DNA of 64,000 bases from Paenibacillus sp. P25. GTDB taxonomy: Bacteria > Bacillota > Bacilli > Paenibacillales > NBRC-103111. Of this stretch, positions 1 to 10,062 are shown piece by piece. Under the pieces are notes generated by a model. The model ran no database searches and was not told where the DNA came from. It saw only the letters and a list, made by a program, of their open reading frames with translations. Every line of letters begins with the position of its first letter. Position 1 is the stretch's first letter. The DNA lies in the NCBI GenBank assembly GCA_024704175.1, contig CP085629.1, positions 5,518,001 to 5,582,000 on the forward strand, given 5' to 3'. The translations under genes were made by a program, and so were the position numbers.

Positions 1-632
1 AAGGTCTCCCACGGATCCGCCCCGTCGATCCGGGCCGCTTCGTAGACCGACTTCGAAATCGTCTGCCGGCCCGCGAGAAAAATCAGAATCTGTACGCCGG
101 AATACCACAGCACGAGCACGAACGAGCTGATGACGGCTACGATCGGCTTGGACCAGGTCGCCGGCAGATAGGTCGTCAGGAACGTCCCGACATCGAACTC
201 CTGGACGAAGGCCAGCGTGCCTTCACCCTGGGTAATGAACTCCTGGATGATCTGCCCGGAGGAGAAAATGACCGGCAGGAAGAAGATCACCCGGAAGAAG
301 CCGCGCCCCAGGAACTTCTGGTTCAGCAGGATCGCCACCATCAGCGAGAACACGACGATGACCGGGATCATGAGCAGCGCCTGCCGCAGGAAGGGCATCA
401 GGTCGTTGTAGAGCAGTCCCCCGTCCGCAAACAGAATTTCGCGGTAATACTGAAAGCCGACCGGGGCGTACTCAATCCCGCTCGCCGTGATTTTCACCCG
501 CTGGAAGCTCATATAGAACGAATAGCCGAGCGGGAAAGCGATAAACGCCAGGAAACCGATCACCCACGGCGCAATGAAGATCGAGCCTTCCAACTGACGG
601 AGGGCGACCGCGCTCAGTCTGAATTTTTTCAT
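1..632 (-). CDS. Sugar ABC transporter permease, MalF type (3' end outside window)
   Basis: The first 210 codons of a binding-protein-dependent sugar permease are present; the C-terminus lies beyond base 1. The protein begins MKKFRLSA, has a first membrane segment (residues about 16-38), a periplasmic-type loop, and further membrane segments, and reaches the EAA loop (EAARIDGADPWE) that contacts the ATPase. A first permease with an N-terminal helix followed by a long loop is typical of MalF/UgpA-like subunits. Its ATG lies in an ATGA overlap with the stop of the DUF5696-like gene, so the two are translationally coupled. It is a second permease set in the same operon as the pair at 5117-7008. 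A MalG-type partner is expected beyond the window edge. Confidence 0.88.
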   Translation of the reverse strand, partial: MKKFRLSAVALRQLEGSIFIAPWVIGFLAFIAFPLGYSFYMSFQRVKITASGIEYAPVGFQYYREILFADGGLLYNDLMPFLRQALLMIPVIVVFSLMVAILLNQKFLGRGFFRVIFFLPVIFSSGQIIQEFITQGEGTLAFVQEFDVGTFLTTYLPATWSKPIVAVISSFVLVLWYSGVQILIFLAGRQTISKSVYEAARIDGADPWET

Positions 633-2959
633 GACGTCTTCCCTCCCGTCACGACGATGAAGTCCTGCGCCGGCACGCTGATGCCGCCGGCCGCTGTATG
701 GCGCTGCGTTATAGTTGACGATGATCCTTTTACCGCCCTCGTACTCGGTTTCCTTCACGTTCGGCGCAAGCGTCCGGTGACCGACGATCGCTTTGCTCTG
801 CACATCGCCGAGCGCCTGGTTGAAGCGCTGGTACTCCTCCACGGCCTTGGCTTCCCAATCCCGGTAATTCATGCTGTAGTACCAGATGCCGTAGGCGCCT
901 TTCATGTCGCCGGAAGGAGCGTTCGTGAAGACGAAGGTCGGATAAGCCCCATATTCGATGCTCCGGAGAAACTCCGTCTGGTATTGGTCGCGCAGATTGG
1001 ACCAGTCTGACGTATACGTGACCAGCCCGTGAAGCGCGATCTGGGTGAACGGAATGCTCTCGTCGACGAACAGGTCGTAAGAGAAATCCACCGGCGACCG
1101 GTGCAGATGGTTCAAGTTGGACAGCGCGTAGAAGTTCGGGCGGTCCACGCTGACGCTTCCGAGCGCATCCTTCGTTTCCTTCAGCATCGCGTTCTGCGTC
1201 TTCATCTCTTCCGTCCGGTTCGCTTTATAACGGTCGTTGAAGTCGCTGTCGAGGAACTTGCCGACCCCGTCTTCGAAGAAAATGCCGTCGGCCCCCAGAC
1301 TCTGGAACTGCTTCAAATCCTTCGTTAAGACGGACGCGGCGAATTTCGTGCTGACCAGCGTGATCGTATCGCGGTTGTTGAAGTTTTCAAATTCCAGAAG
1401 CCGCCCCGCCATGTTCCGCATCCCGTCGTAGCGCGGGCTGAAGCCAGCCGCCGTTCGTATTGTTCAGCGTGTAGTTGGCGGTCAGCAGCACCGGAATCTT
1501 GAGCGAATGGGCGAATTGGATGAACTGCTTCATCCCCTCGTTGCCGCCGAGCCGGGAATCAACCGGGAACAGTTGCCCGTAGGAGCTGTAGCCGTTCTTT
1601 TGCCAGCCCATGTATTGAATGGACATGTTCTCGATGCCGAGGCCGTACAGCCGCTTCACCATTTCCATCGCTTCGGACGTCGTCGTCCCCTTCAAATATT
1701 GATCCCACAGCAGGCCCTGCTTCTTATCCGCACCGACAATGTCCAGGTAGAAAGGCACCTTCGGGCTTTCCGCTTTAATCGGCTTCAGCCCCTTCTCCTT
1801 CATCAGGTAATCCCTGTAGGCGAGAGCCATGCCCACATAGTCGCTCTTGGCGGCATCCAGCAGGTAGTAGCGGATGGACCGCTGCGGTACCTTGAACATC
1901 TCTTTGCTGTATGTGTAAAAGCCGCTGTTCCCCTTCTGGCTCGTATTCTGGAAAAACTTGATCCGGTACTGCCACTCCGGCGTCACCCAGTTGGAGCCGC
2001 CGAAAGCGCCGGAGGGCGAAGCGAACAGCTTGGAGTACTCCTCGCCGCCGGTCATCACCCCGACGAATGCCTGGCTCCCGGACTTCATGCCGAACACCGG
2101 CATCTTGACCGGCTGGCGCTGCGTTCTCTCGTTGAAATAAGAGAAGTCGGCGCCGTACAGGTTCTCGCGGTAGACCGACTTGTCGTTGCTGCGGTTCGGT
2201 TTGAACCGGATCAGCGCGCCCGAGCCGTCCGGCAGCACAATATAGCCGTCCTGCCCCTCCGAGGGCTCGGCGCCGAACAGCGGATACAGCTTGAGGTTCA
2301 GCAGGCTGAGCTTGCCTTCCTTAATCCCGTCGTCGATGATTTTCGTTTCCACATAATCGTTCGTCAGCTTCACTTCCACCGGGATTTTGAATTGCGTTCC
2401 GCCGAAGCTGAAGGTGACCTTGAACCCGTCGGACGTTTTCTGAAAGCCCTCCAACGTTCCCTTATCCTCAAGCCAGCTGACGATCTTCGGCTGGGATTTG
2501 AAATTCGCGAGATCGATGTATTCGATCATAACCGGCGAGCGCAGGTTGTTTCTCCACGTCCCGGTGATCGTCTCCTTCGGCCAGTAGGCCGGGTCCGGGT
2601 ACGAACGGTACACCTGGCCGCTGCGCTTATCCTCCACCTTGAAATGCGCCGTCGTGCTGTCGACCAGCGACCGGAAATTGGCGTTCTCGGCCGCCACGCT
2701 GAACTTGCCGTCGTCCGGCGGCTCGTTCTTCGCGTTCGCCGGCGGAGCGGCGGCCTGCTGCGGCGCCTGCTGCTGACCCAGTCGCGGGTCGCTGCGCATT
2801 CCGACCCGCGGCCGGTCGCTGGGCGCCGTTATTCCCCGCGGGCGCATTGTTGTCCGCCGCACGGAGCAGCGGCACCGCCTGGAAGGTGAGGATCGACGCG
2901 CCCAGCACAGCGGCCGAAGCGACGCTGATCAGCTTCGTTTTCTTGCTGATGCGGCTCAT
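629..2959 (-). CDS. DUF5696-like exported protein, frameshifted
   Basis: About 776 codons. It starts with a signal/anchor segment (MSRISKKTKLISVASAAVLG) followed by a Pro/Ala/Gln/Asn-rich linker, then a beta-rich region (FSVAAENANFRSLVD; the DGSGALIRFKPNRSND stretch) and a TIM-barrel-like part (VPFYLDIVGADKKQ, IENMSIQYMGWQKNGYSSYG). I recognise the family as DUF5696, a group usually found beside sugar transporters; a glycosidase-like fold is my inference. The frame breaks near 2830, 1440 and 690; protein similarity to a single polypeptide resumes after each break, and the last frame ends with GISVPAQDFIVVTGG and a TGA overlapping the next ATG. The ATG at 2959 overlaps the stop of the upstream YIP1 gene by four bases. 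Role: probably binding or cleaving of the sugar imported by this operon. Confidence 0.75.
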
Positions 2960-5099
2960 CGGATCGTCACCTCCTGGTATACGGAATAGAAGAAGTCTTT
3001 CAGCTCATTGGTCAGGCCGAACGTAATGAAGATCAGCACCCCGAGAATCGTCATCGTGACCAGCGACAGGAAGATGTTCATGGAAGCTTCGCCCACGCTG
3101 TAGTTCTGCATCCCCTGAACCTTCCAGAAGATCAACGCCGCCACCCAAACCATCAGTCCGATGCTCAGAAAGTTATAGATCGACTGCTCGCTGAGCGTCA
3201 TGACATTCGAAATCAGCGTCAGCGGCAGACCGACGAGCACGAACGGGAAAAGCGCGTAAGTGCTGCCGTACACCACGTCGCGGAAGCGGCCTTCCCCGCG
3301 GTATATCGTACTGATCAGGTAGTTGGAGATCACCCAGCCCACCCAGACGACGAGGAACTGAATGAACACCGTCACCAGATTAATATCCAGCACGACGGAC
3401 GGATTGAACGTAAAGCTGGTTCCCGCCCGCATCACGCCAAAGGAAACCACGGCCAGCACCAGCATGATGAGGCTGCTCCAGATGCTGCCCTTGCCCTCGT
3501 AGCGGATCGCCGTAAACCCGTCAATCGGATGCTTCAGAATATAAAACGCATGCTTCAGCTGCACAACGAGCGGCTTCTTCGAGCGTTCGCGATGGCGCCA
3601 GCGTCTGCGCCATTCGCTCCGTTTCGTCGCCTTGTTGAGAATGTAAAGAGCGATGCCGCCAATCAGCACGACGTTCATCAGCGTCGGAAAATGCTGCTGG
3701 AACCATTTCAGCCGGACCTGCCAGTAAGCGTCCGAATAGCCCTGCACGAAGCCCGCCTCGTAGAACAGCTTCTGAGCCTTCTCATACTCTCCTTTCTTGT
3801 AAGCGGCCTTGGCGAGACCCAGCACGGCCGGCGTATAGAAGGCGTTCAGCCGCAGCACTTCCTCCCAGGGCTTCTCGCTCTCCTCGTACTTGCCTTCCTG
3901 CGTCAGCTGGTTCGCCTTGTGCACCATGGCGCCGAATTCGGACAGCCGGAACATCTGCACCGCGTTATTTTCCTCGTCCAGAATGAACAGCTCGTTCTTC
4001 GAGTTGGTTGCGATCGCCGACGGGGTCTTGACCACCCCGAGCTTCGTGGCGGAAGCCGCGACATCGCCTCCCCAGAAGAAGAGCAGATTGCCGCTGGAAT
4101 CGTATTGATTCACATATTTGAGCGTGGAATCGACCGCCGTAATGTTGCCGTCGCTGTCCACCGTCAGGTCGTTCAGTGCGGCTTCTGTGTCTTATCCTTC
4201 GGCGGGAAGCGGACCTCCCCGTAATTCTTGGTCGTTGTCGCTTCGGTGTACTCGTCCTTAGCCGTCAGCAGGTCCTTGCCCGCCATATTGAGCTTCTTGA
4301 TTTGCCCCTTCTCAATATCTTTCGTGACGGTATAGATGAGCCCGTTCCTGTCGATCGTCACGCTCGCCACCGAGCCCGGCGACTTGCTGATCTCCCGCAG
4401 ATACATCTCCCGCGTATAAAGCGACCGCTTGATCGCGTCCATCACGGAGAAATCCGTCTTGTTGGCGCCGAAGAAGCTTTGGAAATTGCCTTCCGGGTCG
4501 AGCTGCAGCAGACCTTGATAGCCGCCGAGCGTAGCGATGTACAGGAAGCCGCGTTTGTCGACGACCAGCTTGATCGGATCGTACTTGAACGACTCCGGCA
4601 AAAATTTCGATTCCGGACGTTTGAACTCCTTGATCAGCTTGCCGTTCTTATCCAGCCGCAGCACCCGCTTGTTCCCCGTATCGGCTACATAAATATCGCC
4701 TTTGCCGTCGATGAATATGCCCTCCGGCTTCTTCAGCGGACTTTCCTTCACATCGATAATGCGCACGAGGTCGCCGCCCGCATCCAGCTGCACGATCCGG
4801 TTGTTGCCGGTATCGGCGATATAGATCTGGTCCTTATCGTCGATGAACAGGTCCTTCGGCTGCATCAGCGGGGAATATACCTGCTTCGAGGGATCCTTCG
4901 GGTCCGGGATATAAATCTCCCGTCCGAGCACGTCCACCGGGTTATAGGCCGATTGCGTCCAGGTCAGCCGCCCGAACCCGTCCTTGTAGTTCGTATCGTA
5001 TGGCACGTAAGCCCATGCGCCGGCCGGAGCCAGGGCCGCCATGAGGACGGCCAGGACCAGCGCGAGGAGGAACGGCTTATGCAGTTTCGGTCTACGCAA
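2956..5099 (-). CDS. NHL-repeat / TPR / YIP1-domain membrane protein, frameshifted
   Basis: About 714 codons from a TTG start (AGGAGG eight bases upstream). Signal peptide (residues 1-30, ending near GAWAYV), then several NHL/beta-propeller repeats of the form DDKDQIYIADTGNNRIVQLD and DGKGDIYVADTGNKRVLRLD, then a short TPR-like helical pair (GKYEESEKPWEEVL, KGEYEKAQKLFYEAG), one membrane helix (LMNVVLIGGIALYIL), and a C-terminal YIP1-type domain with about five membrane helices. The frame breaks once near 4195. The propeller would lie outside the membrane and the YIP1 part in it. It sits between the permease pair and the DUF5696-like gene with start/stop overlap, so it belongs to the sugar operon. 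Its role is unknown; sensing or scaffolding for the transporter is a guess. Confidence 0.75.
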
Positions 5100-5116
5100 A
5101 GGTTCTTCCTCCTCTC

Positions 5117-6022
5117 TTATTTAATCCCGGAGTGCGCCATCGTGGCGATCACTTTGCCCTGGAAGAATAAGAAAATGATCAGATTGGGCACGAACATGAC
5201 GAGCGCCGCCGCTGCAGCCGCGCCCTGACGGGCGACGTTGTTGGCCAGGCCGTTCGTGAGCGTGTTCAGGAAGAACGGGAAATTCTTCATCTCATCGTCC
5301 TGCATGAAGAGCGTCGAGGTCTCCACATTCCCCCAGGAGCTCTGGAAGGTCAGGATGGCCACGGTGGCCACCGCAGGCATACAAATCGGGATCACGATGC
5401 GCAGGAAGATGAAGATTTCATGCGCCCCGTCGATCCGCGCCGCTTCCAGCAGCTCGTTCGGCGACTGGTCGATGAACTGCTTCAGCAGGAACACCCCGAC
5501 CGGCATCGCGACCAGCGGCAGAATATGGCCAAGGTACGTATTCATGATGCCGAGATGGCTGACCACGAGATAACGCGGAATCTGCACGGCCTCCGACGCG
5601 AACATCAGCGACAGGACGATCGTGGCGAACACGAATTGGTGTCCCGGGAACTTATGCTTCGAGATCGGATAGGCGCACAGCGCGCTGACGACGGTTACGC
5701 AAACGACGGCGCCGCCGGAAATAATGAAGCTGTTGAACAAATACCGGGTGATCGGCACCGTCGACGTGGAAGCGACCAGGAACAGCTCCGTGAAGTTCTG
5801 CAGCGACGGCTCCCTCACGAAGAAGTTCGGCGGATAGACGAACAGCTCGTTGTACGGCTTGAGCGCATGGTTGAAAATGTACACGAGCGGCAAGAGCATG
5901 AAGGCGGACAAGATGACCAGCAGGACGATCAAAAACTTTTGAAAGCCGTCCATTGCTTTCAGCCTGGACGTCTTCTTCCAGGGAAGCGACCGTTTCCATG
6001 AAGCGATCGCTTTCTGCATCAT
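5117..6022 (-). CDS. Carbohydrate ABC transporter permease, MalG type
   Basis: Intact protein of 301 residues with six predicted membrane helices and the EAA loop ELLEAARIDGAHEIFIF that docks on the ATPase. The N-terminus is cytoplasmic and basic, followed by the helix KFLIVLLVILSAFMLLPLVY and a proline-containing loop, typical of MalG/AraQ-like subunits. It transports the substrate delivered by the large binding protein, together with the permease at 6019-7008, energised by the ATPase at 10063-11193. The start overlaps the stop of the upstream permease by four bases. Eighteen bases separate it from the YIP1 gene. Confidence 0.9.
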   Translation of the reverse strand: MMQKAIASWKRSLPWKKTSRLKAMDGFQKFLIVLLVILSAFMLLPLVYIFNHALKPYNELFVYPPNFFVREPSLQNFTELFLVASTSTVPITRYLFNSFIISGGAVVCVTVVSALCAYPISKHKFPGHQFVFATIVLSLMFASEAVQIPRYLVVSHLGIMNTYLGHILPLVAMPVGVFLLKQFIDQSPNELLEAARIDGAHEIFIFLRIVIPICMPAVATVAILTFQSSWGNVETSTLFMQDDEMKNFPFFLNTLTNGLANNVARQGAAAAAALVMFVPNLIIFLFFQGKVIATMAHSGIK

Positions 6023-7008
6023 TCATCCTCCTTCGAGCCGAACAGGCCCCAGCATAATTTATTGGACAAATACATCAGCAGCAGCAGGAATACCGAAATC
6101 GCCGCCGCATAGCCCATTTCGAAGCGGATAAACCCGTAATCATCGATGTGGTTGATGATCAGATGACCGGCATACTGCGGCGTCGGATTCTGCCCCGACA
6201 GCTCCACCCCGATCGCCCCTGCCTTGAACGTCGAGACGATCGCCATGACGGCGCCGAACAGCATCTGCGGCTTCATCGATGGAACCGTAATGTACCAAAT
6301 TTCCTGCAGCCGGCTCTTCATGCCGTCGATTCTTCCGGCTTCGTACAGCTCCTGGTTCACGTTCAGGATGCCTGCGAGCATCGCCAGGAAGCCGACGCCC
6401 ATGCTCGACCAGAGCGTAACGACGATCATCGAGTTCATCAGATACGCTTTGTCGGTCACCCACAGCTTCGGCTCGTCAATAAATCCGATCTCGAGCAAAA
6501 TGCTGTTGAGGTAACCGATCCGGTCCCCGGTTAAGAGCGGCGACCAAACGATCGACATCGCGATCCCCATCGTCAGCGACGGGGTGTACATCGCGAGCGC
6601 GAACCATTTGCGCGTCGCAGCCGGAAGCTGGGTAATCAGCCACGCGAGCAGGAAAGCGGCGATATAGCCGCCCGGCCCGACGATGACCGCGAACTTGAAC
6701 GTGTTCGGCGGCGCGTATTTAAGGAAGGTCAAATCCTGTGAAATCAGATTCTGAAAGTTGGTCCAGCCGATGAAGCGCGGCGGTTCAATCGCGTTAAAGT
6801 AGGTGAAGCTGAGCCCGACCGCCGCCAGTACCGGGATCAGGATAAAGGCGATAAAGCAGAGCATGAACGGCGCGATAAACAGATAGGACAGCCGGTAAGC
6901 CCAGATCTCGGATAAGAGGAGCCGGGTCCTCTCCGTAAAGGTCGGTTTGACCGGAGCGGTTCGTTGCCGCATGAGTTCGGCGGAGGCGCTCGCCTGGTTA
7001 CTTGACAT
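6019..7008 (-). CDS. Carbohydrate ABC transporter permease, MalF type
   Basis: Intact protein of 329 residues. An N-terminal cytoplasmic stretch of about 35 residues is followed by the first helix (YLFIAPFMLCFIAFILIPVL) and five further helices. The EAA loop reads ELYEAGRIDGMKSRLQEIW. This is the MalF/UgpA/LplB-like partner of the permease at 5117-6022. The ATG follows a GGAAGGAG ribosome site and overlaps the last codons of the binding-protein gene by 11 bases. The long conserved loop between helices 1 and 2 (FIGWTNFQNLIS) fits oligosaccharide transporters of the Paenibacillus LplB group. Confidence 0.9.
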   Translation of the reverse strand: MSSNQASASAELMRQRTAPVKPTFTERTRLLLSEIWAYRLSYLFIAPFMLCFIAFILIPVLAAVGLSFTYFNAIEPPRFIGWTNFQNLISQDLTFLKYAPPNTFKFAVIVGPGGYIAAFLLAWLITQLPAATRKWFALAMYTPSLTMGIAMSIVWSPLLTGDRIGYLNSILLEIGFIDEPKLWVTDKAYLMNSMIVVTLWSSMGVGFLAMLAGILNVNQELYEAGRIDGMKSRLQEIWYITVPSMKPQMLFGAVMAIVSTFKAGAIGVELSGQNPTPQYAGHLIINHIDDYGFIRFEMGYAAAISVFLLLLMYLSNKLCWGLFGSKEDE

Positions 7009-10000
7009 AGGGCTTCACTCCTTCCCATGGCTTATTCACGACCGGCAGGTCCATGGATTTGATGCTGTTGCCGCCGGCATCGATGAATCCGAACTCCTGC
7101 TGCTTGCGCCGGAGCTCGCGGTTGATTTCCAGTACCGCCATCTCCAGCGAGTTGCGGTAATTCATCCCGTCGACGACGGTCCGGTTCCAGGCATTGCCCA
7201 CTTCCCGCGCCACGAAATAACCGCCCGGCAGGTTCGGCATATCCTTATACCAGGCCCACTGCTGCAGGATCACGTTGGCATCTTCGCGTTTCCACGGCCT
7301 TCGTGAACGCTTCCAGATTCGAGGTGTTCCAGCGGAACGAAACGCCGTTGAACGCTTCGAGGTCCGAGCCGTAGCGCTCCTGTACATCGGCGGAATCCCA
7401 CCATTTCAGGAACTCCCAGGCCTGCTCCTGCTTCTTCGATGCCTTGAAAATCACGCCGCTCGTCTGCCCGCCACCGGCCCAGCGGGTGACCGTTCCGTCC
7501 GGTCGCTTCGTTCCCGGGATCGGGGCGATGCCCCAGCGTCCGTTCAGCTCGGGCGCAGCCGCGGACAGCTGAATGTACATGTTGTAGTCGGCGATGCCGA
7601 TCGGCATGACGCCTTTGCGGAAGTGCTGGTAGAAGCTCGGCACCTCGCGCTCGAGAGCGTAAATGTTGAACAGATCGGTCCACTGGCGGAACGCCTTGAA
7701 GCCCTCCGGCGAATCGAGCACCGTCTTTGAGCCTTCTTTATTGAAGAAATCGGCCTGGTTCTGGTAAATGAACATCATGTATTCTTTCGGATTCACGTAG
7801 AAGTTCATGTAATTTTGCTGCAGCGTCGGCAGCATGTCGTACACGTCGTCCCAGGTATCCGGGAGGCTGAGCCCCATTTTGCTCAAGATGTCCTTGCGGT
7901 AATACAGCACCTGGAACGACTGCGTTTCCGGAACGGCGTAATAGCCCTGATTATAGTAAAAAGGTAGCCAGGAGCCCGGGCTGTACCGGTTATAAAGCTC
8001 CTTGAAGTCCGGGAACTTGGAAATATCCACGATGCTGTTGCGGATCGCATAATCGACCGGCAGGTCCTGCGAAAGCCCCAGCGCCACATCCGGCTGAATG
8101 CCCGCCGCATTGGACAGAATGAGCAGGCTGCGGGTTCGGCAAGCAGGTTGACTTTGACCTTGATGCCGGTTTCCGGCGTGAACAGCTCGTCGGTCAGCTC
8201 CTGCAGCTGCGTGACGTAGTCCCTTCCCCGCTGAACCCAGACGTTAAGCACTTTGTCGTCCATGTTGCTTAAGCGGTCCTTTTCCCGGAACGTATAAAAG
8301 AAGTTCATCACCATGCCCGCGATTTTGGACGGGAACGAGGCGGTCATGTCCGGGAATTTCTTCTCCGCCGGCGCGATGTAGATCTCGTCGAGCTGCAGCG
8401 GTCGCTGGACGAGCCGCTCGATGTAGCCGCTGATCTTGGTCTGCATCGTGGCGATCTGATCGCCGTGATACGGGATATCGTCCACCTTGGACAGCGGCTT
8501 CTTGATATCCTGCGCCGTCGAGGCGAAGCCCTGGCTGATATTGTCCGTACGGCCGTTCACCTTCACCGTCTGCTCGGCCAGCTGGTTCAGCCGGGTGACG
8601 GCCTCCTCCAGCCGCTTCGGCAGGTCGGGCAGATCCTGCGCCACCTTCCATGTTCGGTTCTTGTCGTCCGTGCCGCCTGTCAGCGATTTCAAGTCGAGCA
8701 CGACGGTTTCGAGCAGATCCGTCAGCTGTTCAATGCCGAGAATAATCGGCTTGTAAGGAGCGTGGGTCACCGTCATGGACAGCGTATGTTTTCCCTTCTC
8801 CAGGTACAGCTCATACGGCTTGCCCGCCGCATCCTGCAGCACCGTGCCGGCCCAGGCGGTATCATACGGGAACCGGTAGGTCAGAAATTCCTGGAACGGC
8901 ACCTTGCCGTCGATGCGGATCGTCCGGTAGGACGCTTTTTGCGAGATAAAATTTTGCAGCGTGCGCAGCCCGATCTTGTATTTGCCGCTTTCGGGCACGT
9001 CAAACGACCAGGTAAGCTCCTGGTTCTGATTCCACCATTTCTTGCCGCCGATCGAATTGAATGTAATCTTCCCTTTGGCCAGGGGTACCGTGCGCTGGTC
9101 CGTATCGGACACCATCTGAATGGCCGAATCGCTCTTGACCTCGGGCTCCTCCGCCTGCAGCGTCAGCACGTCGGCCTGCACCGGCTTGGAAGCCGGGTAA
9201 GCTCCCGCCGCTTCCGCGTAAGGCTTCAGCTTCTGCGGCGGCGCCAGCCGGATCGATTCGATGGCGACCGGCTCGTACCCTTCGAGCCGCAGCGTATGCG
9301 TGCCCTTCGTCAAATACCACTGCAGCGGATCCGCATAGGCTCCGCCCGAATCGAAGAGCGGTTGCACCTTCCAGCCGCTGATCTCCTCGGACTTCGGACG
9401 GATGTCGTCGCCCTCCTCGTCCTTCTTGATCGGTCGCGCATCCTTCCACTGGCGGTACAGCGTAATGGACGAGGCTTCACGGAACGGGAGCTTGCCGTCG
9501 AGCAGCACGTTCCAGATGATCGGGCGGCGGAGGCCTTTCCCCGTCACCGGACGGTAGGAAACCTGCATTTCATACAGTCCGTCCGCCGGGACGTTCACTT
9601 GATATTCGACAAAACCGTTCGCGGACCCGTTCCAAATCAGCACGTTGTTCCTGCCTTCATAGTCGCCGGCCCGGATATCGGCGCCGCTGGAAACCGAGGC
9701 GGGGCTTGCCCCGGGAATATCGATGGCGGCGGAAGCGGGCTTCGCTCCTTTATCCTGCCAGCCCTTCAGCACATCCGCGTAATACGGCTCGGTATTCGAT
9801 GCTTGAATCGCCTTGCGGGCGGAAGCCTGAGCGGCGGCGGACCCGGCTCCAGCTCCGGCGGATGGGGCGGGCTTCTGCGTTTGCGCGGCCGGCGGCGTAT
9901 CCTTCTTCGCTTCTTCCGCCGAGGCCGGGTTCAGGGCGCCGGCCGGCACGAGACAGGCCGCTCCCAGCACCCCCGCCATCAACGCCCGCAGTAAGCGTTT

Positions 10001-10030
10001 CCAAGATTTCTGCAAATTAGCGGACAACAA
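6998..10030 (-). CDS. Long extracellular solute-binding protein with N-terminal galactose-binding-like modules, frameshifted
   Basis: About 1010 codons, twice the length of ordinary family 1 binding proteins. A Sec signal peptide (RLLRALMAGVLGAACLVPAG, cleavage after ASA) precedes an Ala/Pro-rich linker. Two similar beta-sandwich modules follow (about residues 90-270 and 285-450; FVEYQVNVPADGLYEMQVSY and LTWSFDVPESGKYKIGLRTL), resembling carbohydrate-binding galactose-binding-like folds. A helical stretch then leads into the binding-protein part (ELTDELFTPETGIKVKVNLL; IADYNMYIQLSAAAPELNGR; EQAWEFLKWWDSADVQERYG). The frame breaks near 8125 and 7285. A TTG at 10030 is preferred because AAAGGAG lies eight bases upstream; GTG at 10039 would overlap it. 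The protein would capture an oligosaccharide outside the cell and hand it to the two downstream permeases. Confidence 0.82.
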
Positions 10031-10062
10031 ACGGTTCACTCCTTTCCACCTTCTTCCCTCGC

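Noticed and set aside
1507..2889. Long plus-strand open frame opposite the DUF5696-like gene
   Set aside because: Arg/Leu/His-rich shadow typical for the antisense of a GC-rich gene; no ribosome site and no family.
8465..9994. Long plus-strand open frame opposite the binding-protein gene
   Set aside because: Antisense shadow; the minus strand holds a clear signal peptide and binding-protein domains.
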